Below are positions 53,881-63,688 of a stretch of DNA of 64,000 nt, piece after piece. Source of the DNA: Methanosarcinales archaeon. Its GTDB lineage: Archaea; Halobacteriota; Methanosarcinia; Methanosarcinales; Methanoperedenaceae. The stretch's first letter is position 1. Each line of letters opens with the position of its first letter. The DNA is taken from contig CAJPFJ010000028.1 in assembly GCA_905339155.1 (NCBI GenBank), forward strand, positions 1 through 64,000, in the 5' to 3' direction. Under the pieces are notes generated by a model. It was not told the origin of the DNA. It saw only the letters and a list, made by a program, of their open reading frames with translations, and made no database searches. The translations under genes and the position numbers were made by a program.

Positions 53881-54822
53881 TCATGGGCTTATCGCTTCAT
53901 CCAGGTTATATAAAAATGCTTCCAGCTCTTTTTCTGGAATACGTGCTCCCGCTGCAAATGGATGACCGCCCCCTGTCCCGCCGTGATCTGGCGCCACACG
54001 GCGCAGTATTGTATTTAAATCCACATCACCGTTGCGCCTGCGGATACTTATATCATACACATGTTTATGCGACCTGTACTCGCAGGATATCCCCACATTC
54101 GCATTCCCGATAGAAGCAGCATATATTGCCGCTTTTGACATATATCCGTTAATATCCCGAACATAAGCAAGATTTCTTAATTTCACTACTTTACGCCTGA
54201 CATCGTCCTTTAGCTCCTCTTCCTTTCTTGAGGCAATGACAGCCGATTCAAGAAGACCCACAATTTCGGGAGGGGGTATATCCCCGGAAAGTGCATCTAA
54301 TATCCTCCTTTTATAATCATAATCCCTGCCCACGTGCGTTATTCCCTGGATTAGTGTCCCCGCATAGAAATACAGGGTTCTCGTATCCCAGTCGCGCTCC
54401 CATTTTTTTATGAGAGGCGTCTCACTGAAATCACCTATGGCCCCGTAAATTGCCACCCTTCTCATATCCCGGCTGAGTTTTTTCTCTAAAGTTCGGTATG
54501 CCTGTTCCGAAGATGAATAGTTGTCGTGATGAAACCAGCTTTTGTTATATTCCTTTTCAGGCAGAGGATGGTGGTCCATATATATTATATTTGATTCAGT
54601 ATCAAGCTCATTTAATTTAATTTTCAATTGAGGGAATGTTTTCTCGTCAAATGCGATATCGCATATCACAATATTGTCATAATTTCCGGCGAGATTGTTC
54701 AGTTGCCCGAGCAGGCTCACAGGGCTTGCAAAAAATACAGTGGAATCGGGAAATGCACTTTTAACAACAGCTCCAGCACAGATACCATCACAATCGCCAT
54801 GGGTAAAAATCATCGAACTCAT
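53881..54822 (-). CDS. DHH-family phosphoesterase (RecJ/nanoRNase-like)
   Basis: A 313-aa protein from ATG 54822 (AGGTG nearby); an in-frame ATG at 54852 adds 10 residues. DHH motifs are THGDCDGICAGAV, VICDIAFDE and MDHHPLP, with the DHHA1 end GGTGGGHPFAAGARI. Such enzymes cleave single-stranded DNA, oligonucleotides or cyclic dinucleotides. The exact substrate cannot be told from sequence. Confidence 0.85.
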   Translation of the reverse strand: MSSMIFTHGDCDGICAGAVVKSAFPDSTVFFASPVSLLGQLNNLAGNYDNIVICDIAFDEKTFPQLKIKLNELDTESNIIYMDHHPLPEKEYNKSWFHHDNYSSSEQAYRTLEKKLSRDMRRVAIYGAIGDFSETPLIKKWERDWDTRTLYFYAGTLIQGITHVGRDYDYKRRILDALSGDIPPPEIVGLLESAVIASRKEEELKDDVRRKVVKLRNLAYVRDINGYMSKAAIYAASIGNANVGISCEYRSHKHVYDISIRRRNGDVDLNTILRRVAPDHGGTGGGHPFAAGARIPEKELEAFLYNLDEAISP

Positions 54823-55073
54823 ATTCACCTGAAAGCCATAACTAGGGATCAATCATAGTAATTACATGTCCCTCAGAGTTTAAAACGCCTTGTCATCCAC
54901 TTATCCCTGAATAAGGATAAGTGAGATTTCAAGTTAACGTCAGGAAGATATAACCCTGGAATAAATGAGTAGCGCTCCCGATGCTTCTTTTATTTAATCA
55001 AATTGAAAATACATTCCAGCAAAAAGCAAAGATATAAGTAATGATTAAACATCGTTAATAATCCCTGATCAAT

Positions 55074-56231
55074 ATGACCAATTATTCCAAAAATAACTTA
55101 ATGAAATTCATCAATCATAAACCCGGGAACATAGAGATATGCGATGTCACTTTGAGGGATGGCGAACAGACGCCAGGCGTTGCTTTTTCGACACAGGAAA
55201 AAATCGCGATTGCCGAGAAGCTTGACAGTATTGGCGTCGATGTTATCGAGGCCGGGTTCCCGGTAGTATCGGCAGCAGAAGAATCTACGGTTCGTGAAAT
55301 CGCACATCTTGGGCTTGATGCAAAAATCTGCTGCCTTGCACGCTCCGTTGCAAGAGACATTGACACTGTGTTGAAATGTGATGTTGATTTCGTAAGCATC
55401 TTTATCGCAACATCTGATCTGCATCTGAAATACAAATACCATAAGACATTTGAAGAGGCTACATCATGCGCCCTTGATGTGCTCGATTATGCCAAAGACC
55501 ACGGCCTTGTCGTACGTTTTGCCGCTGAAGATGCAACCCGTACGGATATCGGGGTACTGAAGTCCATTTTCAAGTCAGCGGAAGATCACGGCGCGGATTA
55601 TGTCAGTATCGCCGACACGGTAGGAATATTGAATCCAAGCACAGCATTCTACCTTGTCAGTGAGATAAAGAAATCTATAAAAACCAGGTTGTGTATCCAT
55701 TGTCATAATGACCTGGGCATGGCGGTTGCGAACACGCTAAGTGGCGCCGAGGCAGGAGCATTCCAGCTGCATACTACGGTCAATGGGATCGGGGAACGCT
55801 GCGGCAATGCTGCTCTTGAAGAATTGCTGGTGAGCCTGCGCGTTCAATACGGTATTGAGAAATATGATGTAAGCAAATTGATGGAGCTTTCAAAGCTTGT
55901 TGAAGAATATGCAGAAATACCGATCCCGAAGACAAAAGCGATAGTGGGAGCAAATGCCTTTGCCCATGAGTCCGGCATTCACGTAGCCGCCGTTCTTGAG
56001 GAACCCATGACTTATGAACTGTTTGCACCAGAAATGGTTGGCGCAAAACGCGAAATAATTATCGGGAAACACACAGGTTCAAAGGCCTTGAAGGGAGTAG
56101 TGCAAAAGATGGGATATGATCTAACGCATGAGCAGATGTCCACGCTTCTGGATAAGGTCAAGAAATGCAGCCAGGCCAAGAAAAAGGTAACATGTGGACG
56201 GCTTACTGAATTTATTAAGGAGCTTGAGTAA
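55074..56231 (+). CDS. aksA: homocitrate/isopropylmalate synthase family enzyme (AksA-like)
   Basis: A 385-aa protein of the re-citrate/LeuA superfamily. It has DVTLRDGEQTPGVAFSTQEK, HCHNDLGMAVANTLSGAEAG, VNGIGERCGNAALEE and HESGIHVAAVLE. AksA condenses 2-oxoglutarate-type acids with acetyl-CoA in coenzyme B biosynthesis. The length (about 390 aa, no C-terminal leucine regulatory domain) favours AksA/homocitrate synthase over LeuA or CimA, but this remains inference. It is convergent with MBF1. Confidence 0.82.
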   Translation: MTNYSKNNLMKFINHKPGNIEICDVTLRDGEQTPGVAFSTQEKIAIAEKLDSIGVDVIEAGFPVVSAAEESTVREIAHLGLDAKICCLARSVARDIDTVLKCDVDFVSIFIATSDLHLKYKYHKTFEEATSCALDVLDYAKDHGLVVRFAAEDATRTDIGVLKSIFKSAEDHGADYVSIADTVGILNPSTAFYLVSEIKKSIKTRLCIHCHNDLGMAVANTLSGAEAGAFQLHTTVNGIGERCGNAALEELLVSLRVQYGIEKYDVSKLMELSKLVEEYAEIPIPKTKAIVGANAFAHESGIHVAAVLEEPMTYELFAPEMVGAKREIIIGKHTGSKALKGVVQKMGYDLTHEQMSTLLDKVKKCSQAKKKVTCGRLTEFIKELE

Positions 56232-56233
56232 GA

Positions 56234-56719
56234 TTATTTCCCTTTCTTCCTGATAATTGCCACATCCCCCAGCGTGGTTCCCCTGATGAACCCGCCGCCC
56301 CTCTGGTCCTGTGAAGATACTCTTTCGGTAAGTTTGATATTTAATGTAGTTTCAAGCTTCTTTCGGACTGTATCTTCGGGTACAAGCTCTTCACGTTCGA
56401 TCTTTCTGATGAGCGTAGCTTTTTCCATCATCTTTGATGCCAGATCTTCAATGGTCAATCCCTGGGATTCCCTTGCTTTTTTGATGACCCGCGCATAATC
56501 CGGTAAGATCTCATCTTCAAGTTTATCAAAAGCATCTCTTTTCGGCCTGTGTGTCACTATTACCCTTTCAGTCGGGGCCATTTTTCTTGACACTGGCGTC
56601 CACTTGTCCTGTGGCTTCCCATAATGAGCGCATTTGCTGCAGACATCCAGGACAGTCCCTTCGACTATCACACGAATAGAGTTTCCCTTTATATCAGTAC
56701 CACAAATTTCACATTCCAT
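56234..56719 (-). CDS. mbf1: multiprotein bridging factor MBF1
   Basis: A 161-aa protein from ATG 56719. The N-terminal zinc ribbon is CEICGTDI...CSKCAHYG. A helix-turn-helix domain follows at about residues 75-130 ([33 protein letters not shown]). The tail is basic (VAIIRKKGK). It links transcription factors or ribosomes to stress responses in archaea. It shares a short divergent promoter region with PAN. Confidence 0.9.
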   Translation of the reverse strand: MECEICGTDIKGNSIRVIVEGTVLDVCSKCAHYGKPQDKWTPVSRKMAPTERVIVTHRPKRDAFDKLEDEILPDYARVIKKARESQGLTIEDLASKMMEKATLIRKIEREELVPEDTVRKKLETTLNIKLTERVSSQDQRGGGFIRGTTLGDVAIIRKKGK

Positions 56720-56731
56720 CACATCATCTCG

Positions 56732-56747
56732 GCGAAAACTCTATATA
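56732..56747 (+). promoter_or_regulatory. BRE/TATA promoter of the PAN gene
   Basis: GCGAAAA (56732-56738) directly followed by CTATATA (56741-56747), 25 nt before ATG 56772. The transcript is expected to be leaderless or nearly so. Confidence 0.6.
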
Positions 56748-56771
56748 CCGTCCACGCTTAAATATCATTCG

Positions 56772-58013
56772 ATGTCAGAATCCCAGGATAATACCCAGGA
56801 AAGCCCTGTCTCGATGGGTAACAATGATTTTTCACGCTATCTGATGGACAGGATAAAAATGCTTGAGGAAAGGAATACTCTCCTCAAGGAACAGACCAAT
56901 AAGATAGAAATGGAAAAGCGTTTTACTGAAAGCCAGGTTCTTAACTACGAAAGAGAGATACGGCAGCTAAAAAGTGAGCTTGAACGAATAAAAACCCCTC
57001 CACTTGTAGTTGGTACTGTTGTGGATGTTCTTGATGGTGGGAAAGTGATAATCAGGAGCAGTACGGGCCCCCAGTTCGTTGTCGGGTCAACCCAGTTCAT
57101 CAACAACTCAGAACTTGTGCCTGGAACTTCAGTTTCATTAAATTACCAGAGCCTTGCTGTTGTCGGGATACTTCCGTCTTCACGCGACCCATTTGTACAC
57201 GGTATGGAGGTCATTGGATCCCCGAACGTTTCATATTCGGATATCGGGGGTCTTGAGGAACCGATCCGTGAACTTCGGGAGACTGTTGAACTGCCGCTTA
57301 CAAAACCAGAGGTATTCGAACGTATCGGAATTGAGCCCCCCAAGGGCATATTGTTATATGGGGCCCCCGGAACAGGAAAATCGCTACTTGCAAAAGCCGT
57401 TGCAAGCCAGACAAAAGCAACATTTATCAGGATAGTGGGTTCGGAACTCGTACAAAAATATATTGGTGAAGGTGCGCGGCTTGTAAGGGATCTTTTCAAA
57501 ATGGCAAAAGAAAAATCACCCAGCATTATATTTATAGACGAGCTTGATTCCATAGGAGCAAAAAGAATTGATTCGTCTACATCGGGAGACCGTGAAGTCC
57601 ATCGCACTTTGATGCAGCTATTATCAGAAATGGATGGATTTAACCCCAGGGGAAATGTCAGGATCATCGCTGCGACGAACAGGCCGGATATTCTTGATCT
57701 TGCTCTTCTTCGCCCTGGAAGATTTGATCGGTTCATCTCTATCCCGATGCCTAACAAGGATGCCAGGAAAATGATACTTAAGATTCATTCCAGGAAAATG
57801 AAGCTATCAGAAGAAGTTGATTTTGATGAGCTTTCCTCACTCACCGATGGTGCGAATGGTTCAGATCTAAAGGCGATCGCAATGGAAGCAGGAATGTTCG
57901 CAGTAAGGGATGAGCGTTTTAGTGTTGGAATGGAAGACTTCCAAAAAGCCATCAGGAAGTTATTGATTACACCCACCAAGCTCAATCTTCATTCAGAAGG
58001 CATGTTCGCCTGA
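56772..58013 (+). CDS. pan: proteasome-activating nucleotidase (PAN)
   Basis: A 413-aa AAA ATPase. It has an N-terminal coiled coil (about residues 20-75), an OB domain, Walker A GAPGTGKS, Walker [15 protein letters not shown], Arg-finger LRPGRFDR and a C-terminal helical domain. It unfolds proteins for the 20S proteasome. Its end is GMFA rather than a classic hydrophobic-Tyr-X tail; Phe replaces Tyr. The start follows the promoter; longer upstream frames are not used. Confidence 0.94.
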   Translation: MSESQDNTQESPVSMGNNDFSRYLMDRIKMLEERNTLLKEQTNKIEMEKRFTESQVLNYEREIRQLKSELERIKTPPLVVGTVVDVLDGGKVIIRSSTGPQFVVGSTQFINNSELVPGTSVSLNYQSLAVVGILPSSRDPFVHGMEVIGSPNVSYSDIGGLEEPIRELRETVELPLTKPEVFERIGIEPPKGILLYGAPGTGKSLLAKAVASQTKATFIRIVGSELVQKYIGEGARLVRDLFKMAKEKSPSIIFIDELDSIGAKRIDSSTSGDREVHRTLMQLLSEMDGFNPRGNVRIIAATNRPDILDLALLRPGRFDRFISIPMPNKDARKMILKIHSRKMKLSEEVDFDELSSLTDGANGSDLKAIAMEAGMFAVRDERFSVGMEDFQKAIRKLLITPTKLNLHSEGMFA

Positions 58014-58172
58014 TTTATTTTATGCCTGGATTTCTCTTATGAGCATGATAATAATTTATATCATCATTACAAAAATAAAACGCAAGTGTTTTATACTAAA
58101 TTCAATTATTAACCATTATGATTATTTGGACATGATACAGGGATGAGATAAAATTCATATTTTGGGGATTTA

Positions 58173-58541
58173 ATGGAAACGATCGCGAATATGCTTGAAA
58201 AGATCCTTGAAGATCTGCAATCAGCCGGGGGTGTAGAACTTTGCGCTATAGTTTCAAAACAGGGGTTGCTGATGGTTTCCAGAGAAGCAAGTCCGGGACT
58301 TGATAGTGAAGCGTTTGCTGCTTTAACTGCCACTTTATATATGTCGGCTGAATCTACCACAATGCGATTGAGTAAACAGAAACCCAGATCCATAATTGTC
58401 CAAACTGATGATAAGCAGCTCATAACATATGCATCCGGCCCGGATGCGTTGATAGTTGTCCTTGTGGGGAACGAGGGTTATATTGGCCTGATCCTGGGCG
58501 AAATGAAAAAAGCCGCAGAAAAAGTTATCAATATCATTTAG
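58173..58541 (+). CDS. Roadblock/LC7-domain protein
   Basis: A 122-aa protein with the Roadblock fold: MLEKILEDLQSAGGVELCAI, VSKQGLLMVS and the strand DALIVVLVGNEGYIGLILGE. Such proteins regulate small GTPases (MglB-like). No partner GTPase is adjacent. It starts at ATG 58173 after TTTGGGGATT. Confidence 0.82.
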   Translation: METIANMLEKILEDLQSAGGVELCAIVSKQGLLMVSREASPGLDSEAFAALTATLYMSAESTTMRLSKQKPRSIIVQTDDKQLITYASGPDALIVVLVGNEGYIGLILGEMKKAAEKVINII

Positions 58542-58588
58542 CTCGAAAACTATATTATTGAATGCGCCATACATTAACAGGGAGTACA

Positions 58589-59128
58589 ATGAATGTCAAG
58601 CTTATATTATTATGTCTAATAATTCTGCTTTCGGCGGGATGCATAACAAAGGAGGATAACAACATGGAAAATATTTCAATTTCATCAGATGGATTTAAAG
58701 AGGGGGATATGATACCTGACAAATTTACATGTGAGGGCAAGGATATTTCACCTTCGGTTTCCTGGAAAGGTATACCTGCAGGAACAAAGAGCATTGCATT
58801 GATAATGGATGACCCTGATGCTCCTGGAGGGACATTCGTGCACTGGGTGCTGTATAACATGCCTGCAAAGACTCTGAAGCTGCCAGAGGGCATGCCACAT
58901 AACCAGACGCTTACGGATGGAAGCATGCAGGGTATGACAGATTTTGGGCGGGCAGGTTATGGCGGCCCCTGTCCTCCTCCTGGAAAACCACACAGGTATT
59001 ATTTTAAAGTGAATGCTCTTGATATAAAAATCAACCTGCCGCCAGGGGCTTCAAAGAATCAGCTTGAGAGCTCCATGAAGGGCCATGTACTGGCCAGCGG
59101 TGAACTGATAGGGAAATACCAGAGATAG
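58589..59128 (+). CDS. lipoprotein of the YbhB/YbcL (PEBP) family
   Basis: A 179-aa protein from ATG 58589 (AGGGAGT upstream). It has a signal peptide with lipobox-like LLSAGCITK. The PEBP core shows DKFTCEGKDISPSVSWKGIP, DDPDAPGGTFVHWVLYNMP and GYGGPCPPPGKPHRY. The ligand is unknown; the secreted form is common in archaea and bacteria. Confidence 0.88.
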   Translation: MNVKLILLCLIILLSAGCITKEDNNMENISISSDGFKEGDMIPDKFTCEGKDISPSVSWKGIPAGTKSIALIMDDPDAPGGTFVHWVLYNMPAKTLKLPEGMPHNQTLTDGSMQGMTDFGRAGYGGPCPPPGKPHRYYFKVNALDIKINLPPGASKNQLESSMKGHVLASGELIGKYQR

Positions 59129-59196
59129 GTTCACAGGAAAATATATCATCTATACTGGTAAATTAACAGGTACGGGTTAAAACAAAAGGTGAGATC

Positions 59197-59691
59197 ATGA
59201 CTACACAGGATAATCTGAAAGAAGCTTTTGCTGGAGAATCACAGGCGAACAGGAAATACCTTGCTTTTGCAGATAAAGCCGAACAGGAAGGCTATAGACA
59301 GGTAGCGAAGCTATTTCGCGCAGCTGCTGACGCAGAAACAGTGCATGCAAAAAACCATCTGCGGGTAATGGGTGACGTCGGTAAAACAATAGATAATCTA
59401 AAAAGTGCCGTCTCAGGTGAAACCGCAGAATTCAAGGATATGTATCCTAAATTCATCGAGCAGGCAAAAAAGGAGATGGCATCGGATGCGGCAATCCTTA
59501 GTTTTGATGTTGCAAACCAGGTGGAAAAGATCCATGCAGGTCTTTACCAGAAAGCTCTTGATAATCTTGGAAAGAACAAGGAGACTGAGTATCATGTTTG
59601 CCAGATATGCGGCAATACGGTAGAAGGAGACGCTCCGGATAAATGCCCCATATGCAATGCTCCAAAATCGATGTTCAAAAAGGTAGATTGA
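59197..59691 (+). CDS. rbr: rubrerythrin
   Basis: A 164-aa protein. A ferritin-like diiron domain (EAFAGESQANRKYLAFADKA, DAETVHAKNHL) is followed by a rubredoxin-like C-terminus (CQICGNTVEGDAPDKCPICN). It reduces hydrogen peroxide in anaerobes. It is 10 nt upstream of a flavodoxin gene, a likely electron donor. AGGTGAGATC precedes the start. Confidence 0.93.
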   Translation: MTTQDNLKEAFAGESQANRKYLAFADKAEQEGYRQVAKLFRAAADAETVHAKNHLRVMGDVGKTIDNLKSAVSGETAEFKDMYPKFIEQAKKEMASDAAILSFDVANQVEKIHAGLYQKALDNLGKNKETEYHVCQICGNTVEGDAPDKCPICNAPKSMFKKVD

Positions 59692-59701
59692 GGCGATAAT
59701 A

Positions 59702-60136
59702 ATGGCAAAGAAACTTGCGATAATATACGGCACAGGCTTTGGCAATACCGGGTTGATGGCAAAAGCGATCGAGGAAGGGGCAAAGGCTGCAGGTCTTGAT
59801 GTTTTGATCAAGAAAGTGGATGCAGCAACTCCGGCTGATGTTGAAAATGCAGATGCGATAGCAATAGGCCTGGCAACCTATAAGGGCGCAGGAATGCCAT
59901 CGGTTATAAAATATGTGGAAAGCCTGGCTAAAGTTCCCCTCAAGAACAAGATTGGAACAGCCTTCGGATCATACGGATGGAGCGGAGAAGGACCACTTAT
60001 CATAACCAAAACACTTTCAAGCTATGGGATGACGGTAATTGACCCACCTCTTCGGATAAAGCGTATCCCTGAAGAAGAGGGGCTTGAGGAATGCAGGAAG
60101 CTTGGAAGATTGCTTGCTGAAAAGCTTAAGAAATAA
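59702..60136 (+). CDS. flavodoxin-domain protein
   Basis: A 144-aa protein with the FMN phosphate loop YGTGFGNTGLMA and GSYGWSGEG near the flavin. It resembles the flavodoxin half of FprA-type flavoproteins without the diiron beta-lactamase domain. Adjacent to rubrerythrin; the two probably serve the same peroxide-reducing chain. Confidence 0.87.
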   Translation: MAKKLAIIYGTGFGNTGLMAKAIEEGAKAAGLDVLIKKVDAATPADVENADAIAIGLATYKGAGMPSVIKYVESLAKVPLKNKIGTAFGSYGWSGEGPLIITKTLSSYGMTVIDPPLRIKRIPEEEGLEECRKLGRLLAEKLKK

Positions 60137-60190
60137 GAAAGGAATTCCATAGTTAAAGGGTCCGGGATATTTGCAATCAAGGAACTATTT

Positions 60191-61033
60191 ATGATATCCC
60201 AAACCTTAAAAAAAGAACTGAAGAACAAATGTAGCACCCTGGGAATACCTCTTGTAGGTTTTGCACCTGTTGGAAGATGGAAAAATCCACCTGATGAGCT
60301 TCCGAACGTTCTCTTACCATGGATCCCTGAAGATTTCTGGCCGCAATCCATTTATCCTGAAGCTAAAACCATAATAGTGATCGGGCTGCCGGTGTCATTA
60401 CCTATCGTGGAGACTGCGCCTTCTATTTATTACCATGAACTTTACAAAACAGTGAATTCATTGCTTGATTCTAAAGCTTATGAAATCGCGAATTTCCTGA
60501 ATGAAAAAGGATTCGGTTCTATATATCTCCCAAGAGATGGATATGGTGATATAAAAATTTTGATAGACAAACCCTTCGCATTTTTTTCTCATAAACACGC
60601 TGCATATCTTGCAGGGTTGGGTTCTTTCGGTCACAATAATGTGCTGCTTACTCCTGAATATGGACCAAGGGTCAGGTTCACATCGATTTTCACCCCGGCA
60701 GAAATAGAACCCGATCCCATAAAGATCAAGGATATTTGCATCCACTGCCTTCTATGTGCGAAAAATTGCCCTGTGGAAGCGATTCCTGCAAAAGGGGATT
60801 TTCCACCTCCTGTTGATAAGAGAGCCTGTGCAATACGAAGCGCCCAGCTCAGGGACGAATTCAGGTCGCCATGTGGGATTTGTATCAAAGTTTGTCCTGT
60901 TGGGAAGGACAGGGAATTGTTCGACAGGAAGAACATGTCAATATATTCCAAAAATAAAAAATTCGAGAAATATCACAGTGCCTGGGAGCATGTCAGGAAA
61001 TATGGAAGTAAACCTGCAAAACATTTATCATAA
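60191..61033 (+). CDS. QueG-like ferredoxin protein (epoxyqueuosine reductase family)
   Basis: A 280-aa protein. The N-terminal part resembles the cobalamin-binding region of QueG-like reductases (YLAGLGSFGHNNVLLTPEYG). Two ferredoxin motifs follow, CIHCLLCAKNCPVEA and CGICIKVCPVGKD. In archaea lacking bacterial queuosine such proteins have unknown substrates. It ends 22 nt before the U32 gene, possibly one operon. Confidence 0.75.
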   Translation: MISQTLKKELKNKCSTLGIPLVGFAPVGRWKNPPDELPNVLLPWIPEDFWPQSIYPEAKTIIVIGLPVSLPIVETAPSIYYHELYKTVNSLLDSKAYEIANFLNEKGFGSIYLPRDGYGDIKILIDKPFAFFSHKHAAYLAGLGSFGHNNVLLTPEYGPRVRFTSIFTPAEIEPDPIKIKDICIHCLLCAKNCPVEAIPAKGDFPPPVDKRACAIRSAQLRDEFRSPCGICIKVCPVGKDRELFDRKNMSIYSKNKKFEKYHSAWEHVRKYGSKPAKHLS

Positions 61034-61054
61034 TTGGAACTAAGAGAGAAAATT

Positions 61055-62095
61055 ATGAAGCTTTTCGTCCCATCCCCCGGACATATCGACAGCCTCAAGG
61101 AATTATTGACCCAGAAGGAGAAGATATACTCTATTTTCATGGCAGGTTCCCCCGATTATATAGGCACGGGAAGAAGCAATCTTGCATCTCCCCAGCTTGA
61201 GGATATAAAGGAACAGACTGAATTCGCCCATAAGAACGGGGTTAAGATGGAACTTGTGCTGAATTCAAGCTGCATGGGAGGGCGCCAGCTTACACCTGAG
61301 GGATATAGGACAAACCACTGGTATGTTGAAAAACTTGTGGATATCGGGATCGATTCAATAGTCGTGGCCGATCCTTATCTTGTTGAGACCATTTCAAGGG
61401 ATTTTGATGTGGATGTTGTAGTATCGGTTCTTGCTTTTGTGGATTCCCCGCAAAAGGCCGAGTTCTTCGAAGACCTTGGCGCGAAATCAATAGTAATTGA
61501 TTCAAATGTAAACCGGCATTTCGATGTTCTTCATGCCATCAGGGATTCCGTGGATTGCGAATTAAAGCTCCTTGTGAATGAAGGATGCCTTTACCGCTGT
61601 CCATTCAGGTATGCACATTTTAACTTCTTCTCTCATGCTTTCGGACCTGAACCAAGACCCAATGTGCTTGATGATTATTATTATTTTAAATGCCTTGAAT
61701 TAAGGATCGAAAACCCGGAATTGATCATAAAATCCCCCTGGATAAGACCTGAGGATATCAAGCTCTACAAAGATATCACTGATGTTTATAAGATCGGGGG
61801 CAGGACGCATTTTGTGGACTGGATCCTGAATTGTGTGGACGCATACTATAATGAAAGTTATGAAGGGAATCTCATGGACCTGCTTGATTGCCCCAAGGAT
61901 TTGAAAGACCTGTATAATATTCCAAACAAAAGCCTGGATGGTATCTTGGAAAAACAGTGGACTAACTGTAAAAAAGTATGCAAGAAATGCGGTTATTGCA
62001 AAACACTTACAAAGAAAGTAACCCTGGTTTATTCAAATGGGGGAACAGAACTGGAGAAGTGTTTGCCATGGGAAAAAGGGGCGGTGAAAACATGA
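61055..62095 (+). CDS. U32-family protein
   Basis: A 346-aa protein from ATG 61055; an upstream in-frame start at 61034 overlaps the previous stop. It has the TIM-barrel U32 pattern (LVLNSSCMGG, LVNEGCLYRCPFRYAHF) and a C-terminal Cys cluster (NCKKVCKKCGYCKTL). Members labelled peptidases include tRNA/quinone hydroxylation proteins with Fe-S clusters, so a hydroxylase role is possible. It overlaps the next start as ATGA. Confidence 0.8.
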   Translation: MKLFVPSPGHIDSLKELLTQKEKIYSIFMAGSPDYIGTGRSNLASPQLEDIKEQTEFAHKNGVKMELVLNSSCMGGRQLTPEGYRTNHWYVEKLVDIGIDSIVVADPYLVETISRDFDVDVVVSVLAFVDSPQKAEFFEDLGAKSIVIDSNVNRHFDVLHAIRDSVDCELKLLVNEGCLYRCPFRYAHFNFFSHAFGPEPRPNVLDDYYYFKCLELRIENPELIIKSPWIRPEDIKLYKDITDVYKIGGRTHFVDWILNCVDAYYNESYEGNLMDLLDCPKDLKDLYNIPNKSLDGILEKQWTNCKKVCKKCGYCKTLTKKVTLVYSNGGTELEKCLPWEKGAVKT

Positions 62096-62475
62096 TTTTA
62101 GAAGAAATTTTAAAAAATAGGGCAAGTTTTGAAGAAAAGATTAGAAAACTGATAGGCAGACCGGTACTTTTAATAGAGCTTGATATGTTTGCCCTGCCCT
62201 GCGGATGTTCGGGTATTACAGCAAATATGAGAGGTCTTGAAGTTGATGATCTTGATGTTTTTGAACCTCAAATCCTGCCATTGGTCAAAGAAATGGCCGA
62301 AAGTCTCGGGGTCAAGCCAACGGTTACTTTCGCCCGCCTTGTGCCAGGAAGCTCCATCGTTGCATCGCTTAACTGGCGCACGCTATGCCAGCGATGCTAT
62401 CCGGAATTCGCAAGAGGGACGGGGAAAATGCCAAGGCCTGATCTGTATATGCTGCTGTTTGAGAGGCGAAAATAG
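62092..62475 (+). CDS. conserved-looking 127-aa protein, function unknown
   Basis: It starts at ATG 62092, overlapping the U32 stop (ATGA) with GGTGAAAA upstream. It has FALPCGCSGITANMRGLEVD and a second Cys pair in LCQRCYPEFARG, giving a possible metal site. The coupling to the U32 gene suggests joint function. I do not recognise the family. Confidence 0.7.
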   Translation: MILEEILKNRASFEEKIRKLIGRPVLLIELDMFALPCGCSGITANMRGLEVDDLDVFEPQILPLVKEMAESLGVKPTVTFARLVPGSSIVASLNWRTLCQRCYPEFARGTGKMPRPDLYMLLFERRK

Positions 62476-62503
62476 TATTTTTCCGGTTCCTGAAATTTTT
62501 CTC

Positions 62504-62746
62504 CTAATTCTCTTTGGAATTGGAATATTCTCTTACTACTTTTATTGATGTTTGAAAAGATATTTCAGATGATAATCTTGCTACAATAAATGTGAGAACG
62601 GCCATCACAATACCAAGTGTTGTATCGTTTTTTCCGAAAGATACACCTACAAGAACCAATAAAATGTTATAGGTCCCCCCGACGATATGCTGGATATTCT
62701 GAAGTCCTCTTGAGTTATCAGGTAACTTTGTTTTTTTTGCATTCAT
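62504..62746 (-). CDS. small two-helix membrane protein, 80 aa
   Basis: Two hydrophobic segments (about residues 22-37 and 43-60) lie between a charged N-terminus (NAKKTKLPDN) and a polar tail. Unrecognised. It is convergent with the U32/127-aa gene pair. Confidence 0.6.
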   Translation of the reverse strand: MNAKKTKLPDNSRGLQNIQHIVGGTYNILLVLVGVSFGKNDTTLGIVMAVLTFIVARLSSEISFQTSIKVVREYSNSKEN

Positions 62747-62813
62747 ATTGATCTCTTTTATTTGCCTTTAATATTGATGACGAAAAAGTATATGGGAACA
62801 ATGATATCTATTG

Positions 62814-62945
62814 CTATAACAGGAGAGTAGTAACAGGTGCATATACTCCATTTCCGCATTCAGAACACATTTTTCTCTTTGAAGAATCACTCTTAATATG
62901 GTGTCCGCATACCAAACATTCATATTCGATCATTTCTTTTATCAT
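62814..62945 (-). CDS. 43-aa rubrerythrin-like zinc-ribbon protein
   Basis: A short ORF whose product has two knuckles: ECLVCGHHIKSD and CSECGNGVYAP (C-x2-C...C-x2-C). Such mini zinc-ribbon or rubredoxin-like proteins are common in methanogen relatives. An in-frame ATG at 62957 is an alternative start. It overlaps the non-coding leader region of the GDT1 gene on the other strand. Confidence 0.6.
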   Translation of the reverse strand: MIKEMIEYECLVCGHHIKSDSSKRKMCSECGNGVYAPVTTLLL

Positions 62946-63104
62946 AATAATTACCATAATGATGTCATTGGATATAAGCATTATTATTCGCGCATTAAGA
63001 GAAAAAAATCAATGAATGCAAAAATATTTAGTAGTTCACTGCGAATAGCGGCAAGAAGAAGTTTAAAAAATATGATCAAAACGTATATGATAAGAGATAT
63101 AATC

Positions 63105-63665
63105 ATGGACCTTACACCCCTTTTAACAACATTTGGCCTTATCGCTCTGGCTGAACTTGGCGATAAAACTCAACTCACAGTGATAGCTCTGTCGGCAAGA
63201 TATGACAGGAAGAAGATTTTTGCAGGCGTCCTACTTGCTTTTATTGTTGTAACGGGGCTGGGCGTTCTTGTCGGGGAAGGACTATTGCGATTGATCCCGG
63301 AAAATATTATCAAGATGATCGCCGGTTTCATGTTCATTGTTTTTGGGATAATGATGCTAAGATCAAAGGAAGATTGCGAAGAGGCCAATAATTCTCCAGT
63401 GATCAACCCTTTTATTTCCACTTTCAGCATGATAGCCCTTGCCGAGATGGGAGATAAAACCCAGCTTTCGGCTATCACACTCTCGGCGAAATACAATTCA
63501 CCTTATCTGGTTTTTACAGGCGCGGTCATTGCTCTTGCGGTAATTAGCCTTCTGGGGATACTTGCCGGTAAAAAACTATGCGAAATAGTGCCGCTATCAA
63601 AAATAAAGCTGGGCGCAGGTGCGTTGTTTATCCTGTTCGGGATAATGTTTATAGCAGGATTTTAG
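63105..63665 (+). CDS. GDT1/TMEM165-family cation transporter
   Basis: A 186-aa protein from ATG 63105; the longer frame from 62898 has no membrane homology and overlaps the zinc-ribbon ORF. Two repeats each carry E-x-G-D-K-T (ALAELGDKTQLTVIALSARY and ALAEMGDKTQLSAITLSAKY) and three membrane helices. The family exchanges Mn2+/Ca2+ for protons. AGAGATAT precedes the start. Confidence 0.87.
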   Translation: MDLTPLLTTFGLIALAELGDKTQLTVIALSARYDRKKIFAGVLLAFIVVTGLGVLVGEGLLRLIPENIIKMIAGFMFIVFGIMMLRSKEDCEEANNSPVINPFISTFSMIALAEMGDKTQLSAITLSAKYNSPYLVFTGAVIALAVISLLGILAGKKLCEIVPLSKIKLGAGALFILFGIMFIAGF

Positions 63666-63688
63666 AAAAAAAGAAAAATGAATGCGGG

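Noticed and set aside
53807-53913. Short ORF beginning KAAYGKSVMQFDEEVERP
   Set aside because: It overlaps the 3' end of the DHH gene, has no recognisable homology and could be chance.
62898-63104. N-terminal extension of the GDT1 protein
   Set aside because: Not membrane-like, overlaps the zinc-ribbon ORF on the other strand, and an SD-preceded ATG exists at 63105.
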